A DNA stretch of 64,000 nt from Crambe crambe (taxonomy: Eukaryota; Porifera; Demospongiae; Poecilosclerida; Crambeidae): NCBI GenBank assembly GCA_963924555.1, contig OZ004589.1:2046001-2110000 (forward strand), given 5' to 3'. Of the stretch, positions 39,601 to 51,600 are shown one piece after another. The notes beneath the pieces were generated by a model. That model ran no database searches. It was not told the origin of the DNA and worked only from the letters and a program-made list of their open reading frames with translations. Position numbers and translations under genes: made by a program. Every line of letters starts with the position of its first letter. Position 1 is the stretch's first letter.

Positions 39601-42600
39601 CTTCATCACCAAACAAGCGTCTCTTTCTGCTACAATTACCTCGAACAGGTTCTAGGGCCATTGATTTCTGTACCCTTAGAGCAGCAGCATTATGGAGGCA
39701 TTGTTGTAGGTTGGGGTTTTCGTTCCTTCCACCTCGAGCCCTTTGTTTACCAAAATAGTTTTCGATATCCTCTCACTCAACACATATAGTTTCTGATCCG
39801 AATCTTTTGGCTGTGATAGTAGATACTTTGTTATTTCGACAAATGACATCACTGCAAAATCAAAGAAAACCAGTGAATTTGTTACCTCTATTGAAACAGT
39901 AAATTACCAGTCATTCGTATGCCTTCTAAAGTTTCTCTGCTCAACATCATTTTGCCTTTATCCTTAGCCGATGTAGTATCACCTGGGGAATCTCTTACGC
40001 ATGTACCAATGTGATCAGTCACTCCAGAAAGTGATTGTGATTCATCAGTTGTAGTGAAAGAGGATTCTGAGGTTAGTATAGTATCAGTTTCAGAGAGAGG
40101 AATACATGTATCAGATGATTCCAACCGTTGCTGAAATTTTTTCTCTCGCTTCTCCCTTGCTTGTTTTTTTCGGTGTTGAAATCTCTTTCTGTAAGGCATG
40201 CTAAGGCATGCTAAAAAAGTATGATATGCATACATTGCTCATACATATCAGCTAACAGTACACCAAATTGAAACAATATACTATGACAATGCACTGACTT
40301 ACAGGGATAATTGAAACTATAACAAGTTTGAACATAATTTAAGCAATTGTGGCAGAAATGAACCTGAAAAGGACTGGCTACTTGCTGCATACATTAGTGT
40401 AACCCATACTAAGCAAATATTTCTAGTGGCAGACATAAATAAATTCTCTAGAGGGATTACGTACGTACGAAAAAAAAAAATGAAGTCAAATCATCTGCCT
40501 ACCGCTAATCTCCTTCAACAGCAGTTGCTGCAGCGAATTTTGGGCCTTCAACCAACTGTTGAATCTCTTGTTAATATTGGAGGATCTACAGTAGTAACTG
40601 GCTCTGGCCCATCTCAGAATGCTAGAGTAAACGTAACAGGAGCTCAAGGTCAAGGTCCACCACTCCATCCTCAGGCTCAGCCCAAGAATACCTACAGTTA
40701 TAAGGTTAAAATAATTAACCCAACAAAGAAAAGTGATGTTACTGTTCGTCATTTAAACGATTTTAGTTCAAAATTCGAATCGGTACTATCGTTGAGGGTG
40801 AAATTTATAGAAGCTTTTAAAGATAGTGTTCCCAATACTATTGATTTTAGTGTAGGATATTTTGAGGGGAGTCAACAAACAAAGATATGGTTAGTTGGGA
40901 CTGAAGACCTTAAAACCATGTATCAGAAATACCCTAGTGGTGGCTCAATCACTCTGTGGTGTGATGCCCGTTGTGAAGAAAGTACGAGTGAAGGTGGCTG
41001 CAAAAGAAAGAGGGATAATGATGCACCCAAAAAACAATCTAATACCATTGAAGAAAATGAATGTGAAGTAGATCGTGTGTACAAGAAGTTACTGGATAAG
41101 CATGATTCTAAGTGGGACACACCTAGACTTCGACTATGGGCACGGTGCATTGTTACAGAAATGCATGAGAGTTATGTAGACCCTCCTGATCTACCTGCCT
41201 TTAAAGCTCCAGAACCTAAGAGACGCAAGGAGTCTTTAACTGAGGCTCTCTCAGGTGCTGCTGTTGCTTTTGCAGGAGTTATTAGCAAACAGCAGGCTCC
41301 TCCCGTTCAGGAAGGTGAACATTCAGGCACACCTCGATCCTGTTCTGGGCAAGGAGTGTCATCCCCCAGGAAAATTGTTGAACTAAGATTGAAGAACTAT
41401 GAGCAGTTGCGCTATGTCCAACAACTTTATAATGATGGAATTTTAAATGAGAAGGAGTTTAATGAACAAAAAAGCAAAATATTAGATTTTATTCATAAGA
41501 TAACGTAACTCACATATATATTTCACTATCCATTATCCACCCATTGCAATCTTCCTCTGTTATTGATGTGAAGCTAGCTAATAGCAAGGTTTCGAGATCA
41601 AACCTCTGTGTGCATTGTGTCTCCTGTTGTAGCTCTAAAGATTTGAGTTCGGTTTTCACTTTCGAAAAAAGTTCCTCTATCGGGTTCAAATCAGGGGAAT
41701 AGGGGGGAAGAAAGTACACTAATGCTCCTACTTCCTCAATTGATTTAACAATTGCATTGACATGGTGTATCGCACAGTTATCAAGCACCACCACTGAATG
41801 TGGATTGGTGCCATTGTATGGCATTAACTTTGGTAATAGGCGAGTCTGTACAAAGCCATAGAAAACTTCGCCATCTACTGTTCCTGCATGGGTTTTTACA
41901 TCCAAAAGCCCAGCAGTGGACATGCATGCAATAGCAGATATATGTTTTCCCCTTGACAGGAATGAGAATCTTTTGGGAGGCTTGCCACGTATACTATAGC
42001 CATACTTCCGTAGTGTATTTCTTCTATCTGCTCCTGTCTCATCAACAAAAACAAACATTTCGGGAGAATAAACTGAAACATTGAAGCTGAATTGTAGCCT
42101 CAGTGATTTATCTAGCTGTGAAGCCACTGTTTGAAGTCTTTGGCGGGTGAAGCCACTTGCATGCAGAAATTTGCATAGGGTAGACATGCTAACCTCCAAT
42201 AGAAGTGAATGCTGCAGCTCTTCCTGAATTTCGTGCAAATAGATTCCTGGTTTTTGGAGAACAAGGTTAAGCACAAATTGCTGGGCTAAACTAGTAAGTT
42301 TTCTTGAGGCTCTCTCTTTAGGATAGGGTTTCTTTAGTAGGCTGCCAGTGTTATTGAAGAGATGAACAGTTCTCAGAATGGTGGACTTGTCTACTCCAAG
42401 ATTATTGGCTATTGTATCATAAGTAAGTCCAAGTGCTTTTCTTTGCCAAATCATTCTCCATCTTAAATCCACATTATATGCATTGGATCTCCAAGGCTCG
42501 CATGAAGTTTTCATTGCAAACTTACTTTTCAAGCTACAAGATTTGAATGTCCCGCGCTGTGCGCGACCTATCGATTAAGACACGTGCCAATCACATGCGC

Positions 42601-45600
42601 CGAATTACCGGTACGCATTTCCTGTTGCAAGATCGTTGAAATCCGCTGTAGCTACAGAGGATTTGACGATCTTTGCCACGGGAAAGCCAAAAGCGGAAGT
42701 AATTCAAACCTACTGATTGGTCAGATTCCTCATATTGATCATGTGACTGGCTTTTTGCAGTTGCAAAGACCGTGAAATCCTCTGTAGCTGTACTGTACAA
42801 AAGTTATAGTAGACTGCGCACGTGAGCGGCGCGTTTCTTCCTCTTTTATCTACGATTTCATGGCTATTAGGAGTCTGAGACAGATATGCTTGTTGTTAGC
42901 CGGTGGAAGTTTTCTACTATTGTTGTCGTGGCTTTATCTTCCATCTCTGTTAGGCGTCGTGGGGACTCCTAAATGTCCAGGAATTCTCTGCACTGGACCT
43001 CCTAAAGTTAGTAAGAACAACTCTATCTCTATAGCAAATCCCTTTTTGACCTTCAAATCAAGTTCAGCAACAAAATTTACAGATGAGTCAGAAACAGCTA
43101 CAGTAAGTCCAAAAGCAGGTGGAAGTGGATATGGATATGTCATGGCAACTAGTTTTTTTGATCAATTGACAGGATCCATGGCTAACTTATTAACCATGCA
43201 GTGCTGGGCTGCCAGCGTAAGTCCCCAAATCAGAGTGGTTGAACCGTTTATGAGTAATACATTATTTGGTGTGAATTTGAATGCCATAAGAGAGAGCAGT
43301 AATACCGTCAAGCTGGGACACATGTTCAGGTGGGAAACGGAGAAATCGTATGCACCATTAGTCAACTGGGATTATTTTATCACACATGCACCGAGGAAAC
43401 TCATTCTAGTCGACAGGGAGTGTCTTGGAGTCGATGCTGGTAAGAAATGTATGGAGTGTAATAGCGGTTATCGAGCTTTCTTGGATTCTGCCAAAGACTT
43501 TGCTAATAGGTATCACTTTAAAATTGTTCGAAGGGCTTGCCATCCCAGCGTTTTAATACCTGAAAGCAAATTCAAGAAGCTAGTTTATTCCGCTCATGAT
43601 CCAAGTCAAGTGGTGGTCTTATTCAACATGTGGGGAGGAGTAAACAATTTTGCCCCACTTACTATCCGTATACCTCTAACTGGTCCCCGTGCAAAGAAAT
43701 GTTATAGAGGCCAATTCTTGAACATTAACATGCCAGTCAGTGAAAGTGTCATTAGAGATAGCGATAACTACATCAAACGGTACCTTCCTGAGGGAGTAAA
43801 TAAAGGCTACATCAGTGTCATGATGCGAACAGAACACCTCTTAAACTCCTTTCATAAGTTTAGGGGGAAATCAGACGAAGAAATCTTATTGATCATAAAA
43901 AAGTGTTGTGACAGTATATTGACAAAGGTAAATGCACTGAAGAACGAATATGGAGTAGAATCTGTATTTTTTACAGCTGATAACAGGAAACAAGGGTCGG
44001 CTTTCTTCAACAAGCCTTCTGGAAGTACATTGGTTGAAGTGAAAAATATGAAAACGTATCTCGGATCTGTTCCTAAACTTCAAAATGAATTCTTTATAGA
44101 ATCAGGAAAGCTGGAGAGAGTTTCAACAGAATCCGTGTCCAAGTTATATCAAATGTTATTTGGTAATTCATCAACCTTGGACGAATGGGACAGATCCTTT
44201 GAAGAGATAGCTTCGTTTGGCACTGCAGGATATATCGGATTACTCCAGCGATATTTGGCAATCAAAGCCACTTGTCTTCTCACAGCAGGGGGTGGGGTAT
44301 TCCAAGCAAATGCTAGAAAATTTCACTCATTGCGTCATCATGAAAGTCCACCATGTGCATTTCAGATCAAAGAGTGTGGAACATGGTGATGGTCAGCAAC
44401 TTTCAGTCGCTATAAATTGAGAATCATTTTTGTCCATCTAATCAGTGGAAATATATTTTTTTGTAATCTCGCTCGTTCCCTGGCCTTCCTCTCTCACTGG
44501 TAGTCTCTCTTATCAAAGGAAGAAAAAGATAAAGTACGCATGGTACTTTATCTTTACTCGATGAGAGAGGAAGGCCTGGGAACGTTTTCCTCACATAGAA
44601 ATAGCCTCATGCCCATGTAATCTAAGCCATGCAGCCCTAATCTTGTGTAGCCAGACTCTTGAATAGTCAGCTCCTAGACGGCTCACTAAGGCTAGACCAA
44701 AGTAATTTCCTGTTTCTCATTCCCTCCCTCGTCATTTACACATGCTATTTATTTGATTAAAGATGATTATGGAGATGTTTAGTCTTTTGGAGCACTCCTC
44801 TTCTGGGAGTCATTCATATCCAAGACAGTAGAGGGGGTGGGCATGGCTTGGTGAAAATCCAGTCAACAAACATACTACCTCTACAGATGTGTACATCACC
44901 ATGTGGTTATCTTGTGTGTATTTTTAAAGCGCACGTGCGCGTAGCCAGCTCGTAGATGTCAGTGCAGTAGAGGTTAGACAGTCACAGTCTGCATTGATCA
45001 TTTCAGTGACAAATTAATGTGGGGTTTTCAGATGGCTGGGCTGGAGAATTGTTTTGGGGGAAGGGTCATGACCTGAATGAGAAACAGGAAATTTATTTGG
45101 TCTTTGCCTAACCAAAAACCAGCCAAGCGTTTAAGCCACATGGTTATGACTATCATTATGTACTAGGGTTTCATTACTTGTCACCCACGTAGACCAGAAC
45201 TGATCTGCTATGCAAGGTTTACCAGACCCTTTTCCCTCCTTGAGTTGGTAAAGGGTTTGGCTATGTGAGACTAATAATCACAGTTATTGGATCATCAGCA
45301 CGAGCGATACATGGAATGTTGCCACCATGAAGCTAGTATCACAGGCCGATCTTTTACCTCAATGAAAAAGGAGGTAAAGGACTTGGTCTATGAGGCTGTC
45401 AATCCTGTCATGCATCTAGCTAGTGACTCTACATGTGCCTGCCAACTGTGCAACAAAAATGGTTACAATGGCTCAGTCCTTACAGAACATTCTGACACAT
45501 GTTGGGTTTCATTGATCATGTCAAATGATAATTATTCAGGAAAATTCCCATATAGCTCTTTACTGTGAGCAGTATCATAAGTGATAGGGACTGAGGCTGG

Positions 45601-48600
45601 AAAGTCATGGATCTTCCACTGGGCTCCTATGTACCTTCAGCACAGTTACTCAAGTATGCACTAAACATTTAGTGCACATACGTAACACATACTTTTCAGA
45701 GGATCTGATTGGTCACAAGTCATGTGACCAGCAATAAATGCTCAAACAGATTTTTGAAGTCAGTAGTTGTTGGCTTGCAAAAGGTACCCATTGACAATAA
45801 ACACACATTTTCGTAGTATGTAACGTCTAATTACAAAAAAAAATGGCGTTCCATTCCACTGGCGTCAATAAACTATCGTTGTTTGCTGAGCAATGGCTGA
45901 GAAAGAGAAGCTTGATGGCATATAATTTTTGACAGTAGTAAGTACTGAGACAGTGTGCATGTAAGAGAAACACATTATTTTCTACTTGGTATTTATTTTT
46001 TATGTAATTATAAATATTTATTTTACAGGTGGTTGAGTTGGTGTATAAAAGTTTGAGAAAAGGTCCTTCCCTGATGCAGAGCGAGGTCATTTTCTCTCAC
46101 TCGGTGAAGCTGATAGGAAAACTGCTCCTGCTGCGAGATCAGATCCCAACTCTCCGACCAAACCTCTCCAACTTTCAACTGCAACTCTCAAAGTACATCC
46201 TGAGCATCCTTGACGAGTCAGAGGAAGATATTGATGTCAGTTACAGCATGTGGATCATCTTAAACTAAGTCCTCTCTAGTTGGTGAACTGTTTTAAAAAT
46301 CAGGGTTCTGACCCACATTGGTCAAAAGTGGCAATTTTGGCCACCAATCAGCAATTTTGGCCATCACACACACAAATCTTTCCTTTTTTCTCTACAAGAA
46401 CACTTCTTCTTATTTTGTACCTACTAAGTAATGGGCATGGCCAAAGGAAATGTCCATCACTCAAGACACTCAAGGTGGTAGAACACAGATTTTATACTAG
46501 CAAGAACAAAATTTTTATACCTCCTTTGCAAAGAGTTATCTCCATAGAGACATTTTGTGACTGCTTATGTGGGGAAATGACCTTATTATTATTATTTTCT
46601 TCTCGTAGGATAAGTTCACACGAGTTGGCAGTTTCCTCAAGTGCTTCTTCAGTCGTGCTCTCTGGAACGCCATGGAGAGAAAAACCGTTCGCTTCTTCTC
46701 GGAATCTGACTTCCCAACACAGGAACTGGAGGCTCCCTACAGGGACAGCTATTCCACTGTCAGCAAGGAGGACGAGGCATTAAGGGACGATGCAACACGT
46801 GAATTCATAGCGCCTACGATATGCTCCTTGTGTGGCAACAGCATCGCTGCCATCAGTGATTCTGTAAACCTCAACCACAGTCACCTCCTCTTAACCATGA
46901 CACGTCTCTATGCTGACAAAGTACTTATCAAATCGGTATACAGCTTCTTGGAGTCGAATCACAATCGATTGATCAAGGAACATCGTGGAGATCTTGAGAA
47001 AGCGCTGAAGAAGAAGTTATTGACGTTATGCACGATACTCTCAAGAGCATCGAGATTTGAAGAAGGGTTATTGGCACATCCCAAGTACACTGAGAATGTC
47101 ATTGAGGCCATGTTGGTGCTTTTGAACTGTGATTTAGTCAATTCTGAATCGGCAAGCATGTTTTTAAGTGAACTTGTGAAAGTGAGTGTGTAGATACGTG
47201 TGTGGACAATACCTCATTAGTGAGATAATGTTGTGCCCTATTATGCAGAGTAGGAACCTCAGTACAGCAGAATGATTGCTCACTGCCTTCCTTATATGGA
47301 CTTAAGAAACCCAATACTGTCACTGTGTATACCATTGTGACCTCTAATTATAACCATATCCTTCCTAGCATATTTTATTTCTTAGAGAGATGGAAGGGTA
47401 TCCTTAGATAAAATGAGCCTTCTTTTTTTGTTATCTTAATGTAATTTTATTGCAGTCGTTTGTGCCTATTACTCCACTTATTCTCATCAAGGTGAGAACT
47501 AGCTGAGAAGTATCGGTTATGTAGTTGTACATTGAAAAAACAAACAAAAAAAAACTGTCTAATCAGACCACCCTATGATGAGACCCACTCTGCCACATCC
47601 CAACAGCGCCTATTCCGGCTATCTCGACCTACCTAAAGAGACCACCTCCTTATAGGGGCCACCCAGGTTTTACTGTACTATTTTCATCACATTTTCTGCA
47701 AATTTAACTGCAGCTGGGAGAGACCGGACAATGGGAAGTGTTGGAGCTTGTTATTGAATCGTGTGGTATCTATATAGACAGTCTTCTCGAGAACCTTTCA
47801 CAGAATGCAAGCTCTTTTCTCTGGAAGATGTTCGACAATCTCTTCACCAGATCAGGTACATAATGTGCATTCTGTCAAATTCAAAATAGAATGAAATTTA
47901 CTTATTAAAGGGATGGAGCAATCAATACACATTTTAAATAATGTATTACTTTCTGTTCTTCAGACTCACGTTTTGAGAGATTGGCTTTAGCAACGACTTC
48001 ATTCAGAATGGTCTGCCAGAACTTGATGAATGCCTTGCAGGAGACAGAGGGAGAGGATGACGAAGGTTTCCCTCTCACAGCAGAGGACTTGAGAAATGTC
48101 TTCAAAGTGGTTGGTGCTGGACGGGCCTCGTTGATACAGGTGCAGTGTAGAGGAAAGAGAGTGACCATGTTGATGATACAGGTTTACAGTGTGTTGAAAT
48201 GCAATGCCAATGCAATGCAATGCAATGCAGGGCTCAGTTGTCCAGACATGATTATCTAATTGCGCTTTTAATAGAATTAGTCAGAAAATGACTGAAGAAA
48301 ATTCCCTGTGACTGACTGTTGTTGTGAGCCCTGTAATGCAGCTGCACTTTCAAACAAAGATAGAGTTTGTGATAACATTAACTATATGTATGTACCTTAA
48401 CTGTATCAAACAAAACATGCGTGATGCAATGCAGTCATGTAACTAGATATGTAGATCCACATTCTTCCTAGTTCTCAAACATTGGAACCCCTAGAAGTAT
48501 TCATATCTGACAGTAGCTCCCTTGAATTGTATGTTAGACTTAATTGTTATTTGATTTGCTTGTAAGTGTTCTTGACTGGGGCAATAATTAAAGTCAGTAA

Positions 48601-51600
48601 AGGGTCAGTATGCTTGAAAAATGCCACAGTTCAGTCATTACCTGGCAGCTTGGCCTGTATTCCATTATTTCGCCATTCATAGCTTACTCTCTGGCTTCTT
48701 AGACAAAAGATCTCCAAGTAGGGGATGGCCTACAAGCTAGGTTATCTTAGTAGTAATTTTTGTTAGGCTATGATCTATCTAGGGTTCTTGTTGCTTACGT
48801 ACTTCTTACTACGATAAGTGTCTCCTGAAGTTACAGGCATCTGAAAGCCACTCTGTTTTCCTAGCAGTAAGCTTGCGCACGTGCGCTTATGCACAATTGT
48901 CACGCATGTGCTGGTACGTACTTACAATGGTTGACGAACTACCAGCACGTAGTTTGCTGAGCTTTGAAAGTTATAATGTGTAAACAGTATAGGTTTATAA
49001 GGACCACTATGTCCATGCATTGTGTAAACCACATATCTTTTGATAATCAACCTAATATGGATATTACTTATCTTCTTCATAGGACAATAGTAATGATGTG
49101 ATGATGTTACTGAACTGTATTCAACACTGGTGTTTGTATCAACATAGTGAGTAGCTACCAATGCGTTGTCTCCATTTTCTGCCTTGTAATTGCATGAGCT
49201 GCATCTCCTTTGCGTGCAGGTGATCTTGCTCTGGTCCAAAGTGCCATTCGTTGCTACCACAGTCTCCTGAAGTCACACCCTGACCCTGACCTTTCTGACT
49301 ACATCCACTCCCTCCCCTCCCTCGTCACACAAGGAACTACTTACGACATCCAGAGGTGGGTGTGTCTACAGGTCTACTGTTCACCTTTCACCTTTGAGTA
49401 TTAGCCAAAACTGCTACCCTTCTCCATTAATTACTCAAATTCCAATAGAGAGATGATAACCCATAGGTATCTTAGAATATGGCAGACAAACTTAATATAT
49501 TCTTCTTATATACTTTGACCTCAGATACTGCTATATGTAATTATAATGATTTTCCCCCTTATCTCCAGTACTTTGACCTCAGCGGTTCTTTATTTTTCTC
49601 TACACTGCCACATATTGAAGAATCCAGCTAACCTGATTGGTCTGTATGAGCCAATGCTAAAGAATGTGTACAAATTGAAGGTAATTAATGTTATAATTAT
49701 AATGCAAGTCAATCACATACATAGATTGTGCTAAATCATTGAATGGCATTGAATAATTTTTATTATTTAATAACACATTGAATGGAAATAGTCAGTGCAG
49801 TCTAATGTTCCATACAACAGTTTGTTATTGTTGTTGTTGTTGTTTATTTTATGTTGTTTTTGTTGTTGTTTTTGTTGTTGTTGTTGTTGTGTCTTTGACC
49901 ACTAAACATTTTTTCTTCAGGATAAATTCTTCCCAATTTCTGGCCTTGAAAGATTTTGTGACAGCTCTCTTCTCTTCAGTCCAATTTTCTACGACATGCA
50001 CTCATCCTGCATGGCTACCACTCTCTCACCATCACTTCTAACCAGCCTCTTCCCCATCGTAGCACTAATCGACCCCGCCCTCCTTAACGACGTTAATTTA
50101 TTCGAGTCACACACAAGCAGCACAGAAGTTGAAGGAAATGAAGAAAATTCTTCAAAAACACTTGGTGATGTTTTGAAGGGGGCTCTTGGTGGTTACAATG
50201 TCCATGTAACCATTAGGTCTTTATTGTTTGGGCGAAGTGAGGATGATGTTAGTGAGGACACTAGAAAAGTGCTGGATAGAATAGCTAGGACTCTCGTTTC
50301 GTCTCTTTCCCTCTCCTCCCTCACTCTGCAGGAATCTTCTCTGAAAAGAAACAGTTTGTTGGTATGTGACAGCACTTGTTCAGACTTTGAGATTTCTGGT
50401 TGGTTGATGCACAGTGAATTGCAAATTGATTGTCCAATATAAGATAAAAGAGCTGTGGCTGTTCTTGAATGGATGTGTGGTTTTTCCTCAATAGATACGA
50501 TTACATTTGGACAACGACTTGCAATTCACTGTATCACTGTTCAGTAGTAACTTCTATTGTGATAGCTAATCTCATGAAAGGCATCCACAGGGACCTCATG
50601 GTGTAAACATACCAAGCCAGATTCCACTGACCTCATAGTATAAACTTATAAGCCAGATAAGATAAAAACTCTATTTAGCCACTGACCAGATAAGATTAAC
50701 CTCTATATTTATCTAAATCCTTCCTGTTCACTTTGTATCATGATCTGGAATATCTATGGGATGGATCCCAGTCAGAACCAGCACACAGTCAACTATCTAC
50801 TGTTTTTCATATTTTGTTTAATTATTACTTGTAATAAGGTTGTACACTAGATCTTGTATTAGTAGAACACTGGATGCTATTAAGTACTACCATATTAGTT
50901 TGTGGCCCTGAAGCAAAATATAAAAGAATCTTCTTCCCTGAAAGTTTTATGGCATAAGATATTTACTTTTTTTCTCTACTTTTTTAGGAGACAAAGCTTG
51001 TACAGGTGCTTCAGTCCACGTTTGGGAGTTGCTTGGGAGAGGCTGTCGTCAACAGGTGCCATGAATGGGTACAAAGTCTTGTATCTGAGCTATTGAACAG
51101 GTACATTATACCAAGTGTTAAGGTCTCATTTATGTTTAATCAACATATAATTTCTTGTCATGTCTCCAGTCATGCAATGATTCAAATTTAAAGGCTGAAG
51201 TATTATGGCCATAAATAAATGTCTGACATTTGATTTTTACCTCAAAACTATCACTTATAATATCAGGTAGAAATCATACCTAGCTACCAGAGCCACTTTT
51301 TCATAATTATTTCAGCTCTTGATTACTATTAAAGCGTGCATAACAGAAATGTAGTACAATTTTTAAATTATTGATGCTCATTAGAAAAATATCTTAATTG
51401 AAGTCAGAGATTTCTACCAGGAACTGATGTCCATGAAAGTGGCATAATATTTTGTTGTGGTTACTACAGAATGGCAGTGGATGGCCCAGTGTGGTTACTA
51501 GTTCTGCATCACCTATTTGTTGCACTGGACAGATGCTATATGGATGACCGGGAATCATTCCAAGAAGTAATCAGGTGACAGTGAATTTTGACATTGCATC

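Noticed and set aside
45287-45568. 93-codon frame in repeat family R
   Set aside because: It crosses the segment that is inverted in the other copy and is not preserved there.
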